Translations under genes and position numbers: made by a program
From: Marisa cornuarietis
Lineage: Eukaryota; Mollusca; Gastropoda; Architaenioglossa; Ampullariidae
Assembly (NCBI GenBank): GCA_004794655.1
Contig: SMMW01000650.1
Location: forward strand, 620,001 to 684,000
DNA: 64,000 bases
Direction: 5' to 3'
Shown: positions 1-13,256 of the stretch, in pieces
Position numbering within the stretch: position 1 is the first letter of the stretch
How the letters are laid out: each line of letters begins with the position of its first letter
Notes under the pieces: generated by a model
The model's database searches: none
What the model was told of the DNA's origin: nothing
What the model saw: only the letters and a program-made list of their open reading frames with translations

Positions 1-127
1 GTTTCCAACAAAAAAGTCATAAGAAAATGATGGTGATGATGATGACGATGCCGACAAATCTCCATTAATAGATTTTATTATTTAGTTATATTCAAAAGAC
101 CTACAATTATGTCTTGAAAGAACTGAC

Positions 128-2993
128 CTGAAATTCCAGCTTCTCTTTCTTCTCCGTCATCTCCTGAAAAGTGGCTTGCAGGTCTGCCAGACGCTTCTCT
201 ACAGCTGCTAACTCAGCTCGCTTGGCGTTCAGATTGTTCATGGTCTTTTGTAGCTCATCCTCGGCCTCAGCCAGCCGCACTTTTTTAGGGGCCACCACCT
301 ATTGGATGAGGTGAGAGAAGTTGAATACATTCTGAGAAATTCACTGGACTAGCACAGTTAATGCAATTTATCCCTCCCTGGGTCACTTGGAAAACTGGAT
401 ATCTTAAGGACTAAATCAAGTAAAATCAAACATGTAGGTTATACCAAATGCATAAACCATGTTTATTTCAACACACAAATCTTCTTCAACTACACTCTGC
501 ATGTGAGAAGAAAATAAGAAAGAAAGAAATGTTATTTAATAATCTGATGAAAAAAATATAAGCAGAAGCTGTGCCTGCATTAACTTGCTAAACATCCATC
601 AACACTGCATACTTTTGACCAATAAGAATAATATGTTTATCGATAGAGCGATTTATTCCACCAACAGAGGCAGACTCAATGTGTTTACATACATCAAGCC
701 ACATAAGCATAATTCAAATCATAACTACTCCTTCAGACTCTCTCTCTCTCACACACACAACGACTCCTATTATTTTTTACTTAGAGTGATCAAAGGTTGC
801 ATGAAGGCAATAGTTGCAGGCTGGACCCAATGTGCTGCGCTACACCTATTTGAAAAGCTGAATATAAAATTACCATTTGCCTCAGCCATGTTCTTTAAAC
901 AACAAGTACTATAGTCCCTCCCACCCAGCTACCCACCTTAACTCTTTTCACTTTAAGGCTTCTTGCTAAGCAATCAAGTTCATGTGGTTTATGTGCTTGA
1001 GTAACCTTAAAGAGTTTAACATCCAGCCATGAAGCAACAGCAAGACCAGAACCTAGATCGCTCAATTTCAAAAGGACCTCCATGTCAATGCCTTCTTTTG
1101 CCACCCACCTGATCATAAAGTGAGCATCATATCAGTCCCAACCTTTGCCATGTAATTAATTATGAAGTAAGCATCATATCTGTACCTATCTTTGCCATGT
1201 AATTATGAAAGGAGCATCATGCCAGTACTACCTTTGCCATGTGAACATGAAGTGAGTAGCATGTTGATGTCTAAGGTTGCCACATGATCATAAATTAAGC
1301 ATCAATTCCATGCCTACCTTTGCCACACGATCATAAATCTCCATCGCCAAGATCCACTTGCATAGGCCCTCTGCAGCTGAGGAAGCATTGGCCACTTTGG
1401 CAGGATCAAACTCTGGGTTTGTGATGTACTCCTTGCGTATTTTTTGCATGACATGGACTGGAATGTTGTCTCGGTCATACTCTTTGAGCATGCCCAAGAA
1501 GTTCATGTCACCTAGCAGACGCTTGGATGGGCCCCAGTAGTCCATGATCTAGAATTATAGATGTACTGCATATTAAATCCCATTAGAGATATAACCATGA
1601 CAGAAAATTCTCATCATGATACACATTTTACACATCATGACATTTTGTCAACAATTGTAAGTACCTTCTGGCCTGGTTTATCAGGGTCGTTGATTTTCTC
1701 AGGCTTGATGTCCTTCATGACACAAACTGCAGCCATCACAAGCTTAACTCCAGCAGGTGGGTTCTTCATGGATTTCACAATTGTGATATCTGCGGGCTGA
1801 AAATGGAATACATGCCCAGTTTTTCTTCCATAAAATAATTCTTCAGAACTGGAGTTAACTATAGGAGTTGTACAAGTCATTAAAGGCCATTTTAAGATGT
1901 CTATTTCTGTGTCAAATGAGACATTACCAGTGTCTCCTCTTCTATGCAGCTATCATTATGAGTACTATTGTTGTCATCTTATATTGCTTCATTTACATAA
2001 TTTCCATGTCCTTCTGCACCACCACCCCCATCATCATCATTGTCATCATCACCACCACCATCATCCTCATCATCAAGGAATATCACAGCTGTGCTTGGCG
2101 CTACTCTTCTCTTACCTTCAATGTGTTGAGAGCAGCCAATGCAGCCTCCAGCGCAGGGAGGGCCTCAGCAAGCTCCGCCTCACACTCATCTTTCAAGGCC
2201 TGGGCCTCTGCAGCCTGTGCATTGGCCACAGTCTCGTCCGCCTTAACTCGCTTAGATGTCTCCTCCACCTCTGCTGATTCCTTTTCAATCACTCCCATCA
2301 TGCGTGTGTTCTCTTCGGCTGCGATCACCAACTGTGGCTGAAGCTCCTCAAGCTCCTTCTGCATATCTGCCACCTGATGGCAAGACACCAGGATAATCAG
2401 GGGCTGGCAACCACTCTCTGTGATCTTTCTGTGTCGCTGTGTTTCTAACAGAGTCTTCGATTTTTATGCATGTCTACTGTATGTGTTAGTGAGGGGGAGA
2501 GTAAATGGTGACCAGTTTGAAAGCATTCTGAAGCTTTGTCTGTTGAAGCTGGTGGTGCTGATGCAAATAATTTATAGGGAATGTGCACAAGAGTGTATGC
2601 ATGCAGGTAATGTGTTCATGCACACATACAATGAATTTAAACAGATATAAAATTGACAGATCTCAAACACTTGTAAATATTTCAATTAATAATTTCCCAC
2701 AAAACTGTAAATAATCACAATGTGCAAAGCTGCAGAGAACATAGCTGTCACTGCTTCTAAAATTCAGACCAGCATATATATCAGGTTAAAAACATTGCAT
2801 CCACTGTTAAAAGACAGTAATAGACCATACCTGAGAGGCAGCAAAAGCCAGCTTATCCAGGCCCACAACATAGCGTCTCTTGGCTTTCATGGTCTCATCC
2901 TGCTTCTTTTGCAGTAGGTTTTTGAACGAGTTAATCAGCTCCAAATAGGAGGTTGGTGTCACGTAGTTGTGTCGTCCAAGTTCACGGAGGTAT
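128..2993 (-). CDS. Dynein heavy chain stalk and microtubule-binding tip, exons 47-51 (residues about 2547-2865)
   Basis: Exons: 2831-2993, 2116-2373, 1665-1796, 1318-1548, 128-298. Exon 47 carries the [18 protein letters not shown] motif at the stalk base. Exon 48 is the ascending coiled coil, rich in Glu and Ala. Exons 49-50 are the microtubule-binding domain with the typical [33 protein letters not shown] and [20 protein letters not shown] segments. Exon 51 begins the descending coiled coil ([16 protein letters not shown]). The donor following exon 51 is at 126-127; the next exon, leading into AAA5, lies outside the window. The intron between exons 50 and 51 carries an unusual tandem repeat related to the end of exon 50. 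Confidence 0.95.
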
Positions 2994-5900
2994 CTGTAAG
3001 TAGATGTAGGTTTCAGGTTCACTGACAAAGGGCAAAGGGCAAAGTACCGGTCAGATTTGAGACAAGTAATCTGAGGATCTGTGTATATATATATATATAT
3101 ATTGTTTGCATTGTTTGTCTCCTTCCTGAAACGTTTGAGATTCTCTGGAACATTGGTATCCCCCTGGCTGGAGGTAAGTGCATTCCTATTGACACACACC
3201 AACTCCCCTCCCCAATCAATTAAAATAAAATCCTTGTATCACAAAACACGCCAAAACTTGAAAATGAGCTTTAAAAAAGTGTGAATGGACTTACTTTTCC
3301 GACAGTTCTCGTACACTCTGGTGGAAGTACTTGCAGATATGTACAGTCTCACGCTTCTCATTGTCTTCAATGTCAGCATCCTCCAGAAAGCTGTTGGCCA
3401 CACGCTCCAAAGCATCATCTGGCCATGGCTGATATTGGACACGACAGAACATCAAGCTTAACAGATTCTTACAGACTGAGAAATGAAGAAGAGTTTATCT
3501 CTCTGTCAAGCAGCTTCCCTCAGACCAAATCTTTTGTGCCCTCTCTATGAAGCTTAAACAGCCGTTTTGCTCCTTAAGCAATTTTTCAGAGAAAGAAGAA
3601 AAGGTTTCGGTTTATAGTGTGCATGATGAGAATGGGCGATGGAATAAATTTGTGTATGAGGTTGAAAAACAAGCACATAATTTTTCTTGCTGTCAGCATT
3701 AGCCACAAAATCTTGCAGGATCCCTCCTAAATTGTTTGTACCGCTAGCAACAACAGAAAGGATTCTGCATGCACGTCAGAGTTTCCAACAGGTTGCAGAC
3801 AAAAACACAAATGATGTTGATTATGAATAAGATGTGTGTTAACTGTTTGCAGATTCAGTAAAAGACTACCTGAAACCAATCAATTGTGCAGCAGTTGATG
3901 AGTGAAGGGAACTGACGAAGTCGATTACGGAAAGCATCCCCAATGGGACTGAAGGCAATCATGATGTGAAGGTTTTCACGGCATCGGTTGACAAAGAAAG
4001 CGAATAGTGCCAAGGGACTGAAATCTGCATTCTTGTCTCCAGCCTGAGCCACAGGCCGGACTGCCTGTAAATTAACACACCATCAATTGTCTCCTATGGC
4101 TCTTACTTTGCAAGCATTTTAACTGATAAAATGCAGTTGAATTACACAAGAAACCTTATTTCAAATTGTGTTTCTATTGGCACAGAAAGCAGCCTAAAAT
4201 AATTCAAATCATTTTATAAGAAATTAACATTGCTATGCCAAATCATGAAATATTTCTTGATCTTGAATAAAGTCACATCCTTTGAATCTTCTGTTTCGTC
4301 TGTCATTAAATATCACAGATATATAGAAACAGCACTCACCTCCATGATCTCAGCCTTTTCATCTGATGCAAAAAGGTTGGGCACTTCACCAGTGTTTAGA
4401 AGGCTGTCAATGTCCTCCAAAAAGGACTCTTCCTTAATCTGAGTGTCCGTGATGAGAAAGACTGTGGTCTTGCCTTGTGCTCCTGTTGTCTTTAGCAGGT
4501 TCTGGTCAGAGCATGGGAATTGTGAATGTAGAAAGCAATATACACTTTAATGTGCAGCCAACAACTACTGTCACACTACAGTACCAGATAAAACTGCCAT
4601 GATCTATGTGTTACTCTACAAAGTGTCAAGTCACATACTATTTACAAGAACCCTACACTAGACCTTCCTAAATATGTGTCTGTGGAGAAGAAGCCATCAC
4701 CATTAACAACACAAAATATCATCATACATACACACTATTAATAATACATATACACACATATTGCTAATGACAATAATATATGGCACATACACTTACATAT
4801 TGCTGAAAGCATAAAATGTCACCATATACATCTTTTATTGCTAATGACACAGAATTATTTTCCATTTCATAAAGCTATCATGATTGTCAGAAAGGTCAAA
4901 ATACCTTGATATCTTCCCTCCATTCAGTCTTGCCATAGTTCTTTGAGATCTCTGGCTGGAAGAGGCCATAGCCCGCCATGGCGGTGGCCAATCTGGTTAG
5001 GGACTGACGGCCACTGCCACCCACACCAACCAGCAGGGAATTGCCGCCAGGAGCTTTCAGAATGCGGCAGATGCGCGACAAGTGCTCCAGCACATATCTA
5101 GATTCGATGATACCCAAGCAGCACAAAAAAGATGATTCCAAACTGAACTTTGTATTGATCATTTTACAAATTTATGTTTGCTCTATAGAGCAGAAATGTG
5201 CTTAAGCAACTTAAAAGTGCAGTGCTACATTTGTGAAAGAATATATATCTAATGCCTGTAGAGGAGAACTGGCCTAACAGTACACCGAGAGTACTTCCTT
5301 GATTATGTCACACCACTTTTGCACAACTTAAGCAAAGAGAGAAAAGAAAGTGTCTGATCACTAATGTGAAGATGAATTGCACCAATACGAAACTGGAGCA
5401 TTCTTCTTTGAGCTGAGAGCTGTTTGAGACTGTTGGTCCAACAGTTGGCAAAAGATCATCTCATCACCCTTGCCAAGTACTGTTACACCCATACAGCTTC
5501 CAGATGCGTTCTGCACGTTTTTTTCAGGAAAAAGCCAACACCATCTGGGGAAGCCTTGACCACTCTTCAGCCAGTCCCAACTTCTCTGACTTTGCTGGTG
5601 CATCTTTCACAGATTTTGTGCTATTGAGCATCACATCAGAGACGTTATCGCTAACTCAGGAATGACCTGGGTTGGTTCCACTCCTGTGTGCTTCTGCCCA
5701 GTCTGTTAGTGTCTGTGGCTTTGCCCCAAAACATGCTGCTGTACAATATGGAGTGCCTTAGGGTTAAGTCCTTGAGCCTCTCATGTTCATTGCATATGTC
5801 AAGCCATTTGGTTCTCTGATTCACCATTCTGAATTTCAGTACCACATGTACGCTGACAGCACAGCTTCTGATATATGACCCAGCTTGCCAACTGCAGCAC

Positions 5901-8900
5901 TCAGCAAACTCTCGATTCTGTCAAACACTGGAGGTTAACAAACAAATTAAAGGTCAACCTAAAAAAAGAACTCAGAACCATGCTGCTCACACTGTATTCT
6001 GCAAGTGGCAGACCAATTATCTCACACCACTTCTGCACGTTCTGCACTGGTTGCCAGCTTGGGCTCGCATCGAATTCAAAATCATCATGCCTTGCTATCC
6101 TATTGTTCATGGTCTTTCCCCATTCTATCTGAACCTGTGTCACCCTTCCATCCTGGCAAATCAGTTCACTCTGCCCACGCCAGTTTTCTCACTTCCACAT
6201 GTCTCAGACTGGAGAAGTTCAGACATCACTCATTACTTTCTCTGGATCCAGTATCCGGAATGCTCATTCTCTGTCTCTATAACAGTGAGGACGCCATATG
6301 ATTTCCAGTCAGGACTTACAAGCTTCTTTCAGAAATACCTGCTGTAATCAGTCTACCCTCACTGTTCCTTTCTCAATCTTACACATATCTCAGCATTCCT
6401 TCATGTTCCTGGCATTGTTAACTGTGCATATGAATGTATGTTCTGCTTGATTGTGATGTCTATCTTTATCACAGGGCCTTTTTCCCTGCAACCACAGTCT
6501 CTTGTAAAGTGCATTGAGCTTGCCTCTGTGTGAGGAAATGCGCTACTTAAATCCCGTTATTATTATTATTATTACTTTATTTATATATCCCATGCATGAG
6601 TTTACTAAAGAGTAAAAAGATTTTAATTCAAGTTCTTATCTGTGATAATTTAAAAGCATTTCTAACAGGGTTAACACATGCAAGTAAATTGGTATATTGT
6701 CTACAATGCCTATGAAATGCCAGTATTAGTCACTTCACCACAAGAAACCACTGCATCTCCAGACCTCTGTTTAAAATGCTGATGCCTAATCTCTCTCTCT
6801 CTCTCTCATGCATCACACACAAATTAATGCATATCAATGTTAAAAGAAAGTCTCAGACACACTGCAGACCTGAAGATGACAAGGTTCATGCGGTTCTTGT
6901 GTGTATTGTTGTACTCCTCCAGGCACTGGTGTACAACACTGTACATTTCATCAAGGGACATGACTTCTTGATATACACGCTCCTCTGGTGCAGCATCAGG
7001 ATTCATGAAGTCCCCAAACATCAAACTGCGCAGATCCTCCTCTTGACACTGTCAAAGCAGACACAGGAAATATTTCTCAACACACACTTTGTTTAGAAAT
7101 GGTTTATAAATGCAAAGAATTGGCCTTACTAAGGAAAGAGACTTAAAGAGATTTAATGAAGAGTGATTGACAGGCATATATTGGTGAATGGGACTGACAA
7201 TAAATCTACTCCCTATATTATTTAACTATTGAGAAACAAGAACAAAACTCCTACCTTCCCTCCCTGTCTTGCACTGGCCAAGTGCTCAAAGACAGCCTCA
7301 AAGCTTTCTTTGAAATGCTCTTTGACAAGACCAGACACTGTTCTGTCATATGAAAACAGCAAAAATTTGTCATCTGGTCAATAAACATCCATGTTTTATG
7401 AAAATATATAATTGTTTTGTTGTCGTTGTTAGCATCTATTGCAGTTTCTTGCAATGAAAGTAGTGGTTGTTAGACGGATTTGTGAAGACTGGAGGGTAGA
7501 GCAGGACTATTATAATTATTTGTTTAGTTGACTGAATTTGATGACTTGATATAATTTTACCTATTTCTTGGGAGTTTTCTAGGACTTAAGATGTATTGCT
7601 GATCTGTGAGTTTGAATGGTTGGTGGGTTCACTTGGGTAGATGGTTGGTTGTTCGAGTAGATATTTTACTGGTCATTTGGTTAGAGGTCATAAACTTTCA
7701 GCACTTTGTCTGTATCGCTTAGGCTACAAATGCTAGAAAAAAAATGTTTGCCTCAGAAGAAACAGATGATCATGAGAAAAAGGTAAACTGCTCACTTGAA
7801 CAGCCATGCTCTGTCTTGATCATCTGTTAAACGGTCATAGAAAACTCGCATCACTTCGTGGACCCAAAGTCTGTCATGAGAAGAATCACACTAGAACCTC
7901 AATGGCAATAAGAAATTACAGTGAAGAATGTCATAATCAAATCATTTCTAATTGATGGCTTCAAACTAGATTGATTCTCATTTGAGTAAACTGAAATCAA
8001 GTGTATTTTAAATTTATTCACACTTTCCTACTTTTTTATGCTGAGTTACAAAGAATTGTTTCTCAAATCTTTTCAAAACCTTCATTACACCCATGAACTG
8101 TCTATGGAAACAATAGTTTCCCTGACTTCTACCAGTAGAAATTCAACAAAGTGTGTAGTCTAGAAAATGTAAAGAAGATCAAAGTAAGGTATGTAAGCCA
8201 TAAATTCGTAAAATATTTTCTTAACCTTTTTATCACAAATGGTGAATTTTTTTTTTTACTTTTTGTGTTCAAGATGGTCGACAGTCTTAACAATTGGAGG
8301 GGTAGATAGAGTTTATTCTGGAATTTCACATTCGCAAGATTAATTCCTGAAAATGCCATGAGCCAACTGTATGTTTTCATGCGAACTATAAAGAATTAAG
8401 CATTAAAATGCAAGAGGATTCTCAGACTTCATTCCCATACCTCACAAACACTCGTTTGTTTTCAACCTGCTCCTTTCTGATTAGGCAGACACCCAGAATG
8501 ACACGGGAGAAATCTCGCAGGTTGAAGACATAGTGCGACTTGGCAGGTGTAGGCAGCAGGTTATCCATGGCCTTTTTGTACATTTCCAAGGTGGCACTGA
8601 CGATCTGGGTACCCATCGCAAAGAAGTCGGCAGAAAACTCTTGGCCCTGGGTTATATATATTAAATGTAAAGTTTTACATCATAGCAATTTTCCTTATAC
8701 TTGTCATGTTTGCTAATCTTTTTTTATAAAAAAAATTATAATCATTATTTTTGTAATTATGTAAAAAATATAACTTCCTTAACTTCCATCAACTTTGTGG
8801 TACTTTGTTTTGCAAGCTGCTGTCATCTTGCTGGCACTAGACTTGTTCCCAGCAAAAGAAAAAAAAAACAAAAACAAAAAAACAAAAAAATCTAACAATA

Positions 8901-11900
8901 ATTACTTACTCTGAGGTAGGATGACATAAGAGTTGAAAAGATTTTGGTCATTGTCTCTTCACTGAAGGGGTTCATGGACACAATGCTGAAGTGGCGCAAA
9001 AAACGAGGGGTCACTGTGTTACGGCCACCACCCGGTGGACCCATAGCAGTGATGAACTGAATGTCTTGCAGAACAATCTTGGAGGTGTCTTTAAGGTCAT
9101 ACCTGTAACACCAGTCAGGTTAGAAAAAGACTGTGAATCTGAATATTATGCTTGACATCTCACTGCATCTAAAACACAGGCATATGACATCTCCACCTTC
9201 AGTTCCTTGGAAACAATTTTTAATAGCTTTCAAAGAAATGACATGAGCTAGTGATGGGCTTGATGTTCACACTTTCCTTCCTTTCTAGAAAGAAGATCCA
9301 GAGTTTTGAAGGACTCACCAGTTACCATGGTCAATGAACTGTCGCAGCAGTTCTATAGGGGGTTGAGCCCCATAAACCTCTTTGGCTGGCATGTTGAGGT
9401 CATCCACGAAGATGATGGACTTCTTGCCCATTTGTGGTCCAAACACACCTTTTCGTCTCTTGTCTAGCTTGGACATGATGATGTTCTATCAGAAATCCAA
9501 ATACGACATCTATCACAGCATGGTAAATAGCAGGGTTGAAGTCTTACAGGCATACTCGTCTTTTTCTGAAATGCAGACTTTGGCCAGATGTGCCAAATCT
9601 GGCTATGCTTAATTTCTTTCATATTTTTTTTCTGTTTTGTTGTGGATTGATTTGTGCCATAGTCTATTTTAACCCTTTAAATGCTATTTTCTGCCCAAGA
9701 AAAAAAATGCAGCAAGAATGAGGATAGTAAGAGTTAGTGAATGTGCTAGAGCAGGTGAGAATAGTGTTCACCCAACAAAGCATGAAAACATTGTACTGGT
9801 ATCTGGCATTCAGAGTTCTGATCATCATGCAAGAAGAACTGCTATGCTGCAGTCTCCAAATCAAGCCTTGTTACCTTGCCTAGTTTAGGTAAAAAACTTT
9901 TTAACATGTAAAACTTTTGATAATCATTGTGAAGAGTATTATACTATAGTATAAAATTGGTACAATTCTGATGGTGCATGAATAAAGATTTGTGTAAAAA
10001 GTTTAGCTGGTATTTGTGAGGACAAATTGCTAGGTGTATGTGCCAAGTGTTGCTTGTTAGTAGACCGCAGCTGATCAGCCAGTAGGGTTCTGTTGTCTGT
10101 TGCCTCGTGAAAGCCATTTGAGCAGGCCAGCCATTACACATGGGAAGTCTGAGGCAATAATTGTGTTCTAAGTTGAAAGAATGCACAATTGTCTTAGATG
10201 AATGAGTTCAGAGACTTATTTGTCCATTACAATGGGTATTCTCTACTATACTCCTTCAAATAATACAGAAATTCTGAATGAGACCAATGAGAGTATTTGA
10301 TGATACATTCCCTGCATGCCTCTGCTTACCTGTGTCATGTTAGCACTGGTCTGAGCTGAGAAGTTGACAAAGGTGGGTAGATAGCGGTCCTTGGACAGAC
10401 CATTCATGAGCTTTTCTTGTACATAAACACTCTTGCCGGTGCCTGTTGGGCCCACAAACAGCAGTGGCCTGCAACACACAGACGACTTGAGTTTTTGCTG
10501 TCTGTATCTTCTAGTATGGAAGCACATCAAATGAACTATTCCACATCATTGTTCTCTTGGCAATAAAATAATTTTATAGGAAAACAGCATATAAACTTAT
10601 TGTGCCATCTCTTCCCAAGACATACTTTGAACATTTTTCCACTTCTTCAATAAACATGCCAAAATATCCTCATTGAACCTTAGATGTTGTCCTCTCATCT
10701 TATCTTCAGTAACCTAAAATATTGCCCTTTTTTACAAATATATATCCATTAAATTTAAAACTTGTGTCTCTTCTTCCCAGACATGCTCATTCATTAAATT
10801 TAAAACTGATCTTTTCTCCCCAATGAATCCTTGTTTAACATGGGCTGAAGGATTAAGGTCTGTCAGCACTGCCATTATTCACCATCACCGCCACCAATAG
10901 TGCAGTCATAAGCAGCTAGTGGTAGCCACTGTGATGACTGAACTACTGGTTGTTGTAGCACTCTATTCTCTACAATCTACCATCCCTATAGTATTCAACA
11001 TAAGCCATCATCAAGAGAAGCTGCACAAAGTGTCTCGGCACTGGGTAAAACAACTCCAAGAGAATGACTTTGGTGTGGTCACCTGGCATGCTCAATACAG
11101 AGGTCCATCAGGAAGGTGTAGCGAGCTGTGTCCATGGTGGGCACCAACATCTCACGGATCTTCTTGGTCTTGATTTCTGTGCCCCGCACCAGGTCATTCC
11201 AGTGACGCCACTGACCCTTCGCTTTTTGCTATTTTGAAATAGAATTTCAAGTTTTTAAAAAAATTGCCTTTTGTAATCAAGTTACACAATGACACATGAA
11301 CACTGCAAATATATAAGCTGAAAAATCATAAAACAAAGTCCGTAACAATAAAGGAAAACAAGCATTAAGGCAACTCTAATGAGTAGTATTGATATTACAA
11401 CAAGTCAACTGGGATGTGGATGTGCTGCATGTTTTTATTCAGAGCTACACAATATGCATTGTGTTAAAACTGTAAAGTTATTCTAGAGCTGCTTACTCCA
11501 GACGAACATTTTTGATAAGCAAAGTAATAAAGGTAAGAACAAAGCACTTACCTCAAAGAAGTAGTCGTAAGTCGTTTGTTCAGGAGGAAATGGTATTTCC
11601 AATTTGCCAATCTCCTTTGGCACTGGATTCTCATCAAACTTGCCTGAAAGTAGATCCCTGTAGAAGGCATCAAATTTTTTGCGGCTGTCAACATCCAAAC
11701 ATCCTCCAATGGACCATGGGATGGAAAACATCAAAGCAGCCTGGTGATAAAATATTAGATCTCAACAAAGCTTTTTTTCTCTCTTATTCATTAAATAAGC
11801 GACAATGTAGTAGAGGCTAACACATATGTCTCCAAAGGTCAATTACATCTAATAATAATAAGGATTTATATAGTGCCTTTCCAAAGATTTGCTCAGTGTA

Positions 11901-13222
11901 CTTTACATAAATAATATATAGACTAAAACGTCAACAACTATGCACTCATATTCACATATAACAGACACACTTCCTTCTACAACACACACCCACTCATACA
12001 CAAAGTAAATTACAGACACAAGGTATATATGCTCATGGTCACAACAGGGCCACAGTGAAGTCGCTGTTCTGGAAAGATGCATCTTAAGTTTAGACTTAAA
12101 GGGGGTAAAAGAATGAGACTGTTGAAGGCTGATGGGTAATCCATTCCAAGTTTATGGGGCTTGGTAAAAGAAACACCTCGCAGAAGCTTGGTGTCAGAAG
12201 ATGAGCGAAAAACCATGTGGCCATATAGATGGGAATGAGCTTGATGAGGTATCAGGGACCAGTGCTAGAAACGGCAGAATAAGTCAAAGTGGAAAGTTTG
12301 TAGGCTATAAAACCCACAACTGGCAGCCGGTGAAGAAAGCGTATGATAGGTGATATATACTCATATCTAGATGGTCTGCAGATAAGGCAAGCAGCATTAT
12401 TCTGGATCCTTTGAAGTCTGTCAAGAAGATACTTGGGAATTCCAGTTAAAAGAGAATTACAATAGTCAATCCTCGAGAGCACAAAGGCACAGATTAGAGT
12501 TTTAGTTGCATCAGTGGTGAGGTGATGACGAATGGTACTCATCCTACAAAGTTTAAGGTAAGCAATTCTGCAGACATGAGACATATGCTGATGAAAAGTC
12601 AAATTCTGAATGAGAATGGCACCTAAGCGGCGGAAAGAGGTGAAGTAAGGAATAGTTGAGTTGTTTATAGACAGAGACAGAGGGAGACATGACTCAAAAA
12701 GTTCTTGGGACAAGTAAGCAGCAGTTCGGTCTTATCGTCATTCAGTTCCACTCTGTTTTGGAGATGATGATGATGATTATTGATGACAGTGATGATGATG
12801 TTGATAAAGCACCACCCTCACAAAAAACCTGGCCAGGAGAAAAGATCAGTCTCTAGCACCTCACTCCCCAACAACCAAAAGGTGACAGGATCATCTTTTC
12901 CATTATTATTGTTATAGCATGCATGTGCATGCGTGCACACAAACGCACATAAAATCAGGCTGGCAATAAGATTCAAAATATGCCATATAAAAGCAAAACT
13001 GGAGGAAATGTTTTTGTCATAAGAGGACATTTTGTACATTATTTCTAACCACTGGACTGTCTGATTCTAACCAACAGAAAATGGGATAGTTACAGCAAGC
13101 CAAAACCGAAGATGCTTGTTATCTGTTGAATCTTCCTTGGTGACTGGTTCATGCATCAGCATGTCCATCAGACGCATAAGCGAGTGGACCTGGTTAGCCT
13201 GCCCTGCTGGACAGTAATCCTG

Positions 13223-13256
<34 letters not shown>

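Noticed and set aside
585..914. A 109-codon plus-strand frame
   Set aside because: It lies in the dynein intron between exons 50 and 51 in AT-rich DNA and includes a simple TC/CA tract. No homology seen.
1868..2341. A 157-codon plus-strand frame
   Set aside because: Its conserved-looking right half is the antisense of dynein exon 48 (coiled coil, biased codons); the left half is intronic with ATC repeats.
2323..2350. AAA4 P-loop with Arg-Gln instead of Lys-Thr seen as a missing catalytic residue (residue numbers of the dynein heavy chain; coded in the exon at 4905-5097)
   Set aside because: GVGGSGRQS is the usual AAA4 sequence of axonemal dyneins as known from the family, so it is not a defect of this gene.
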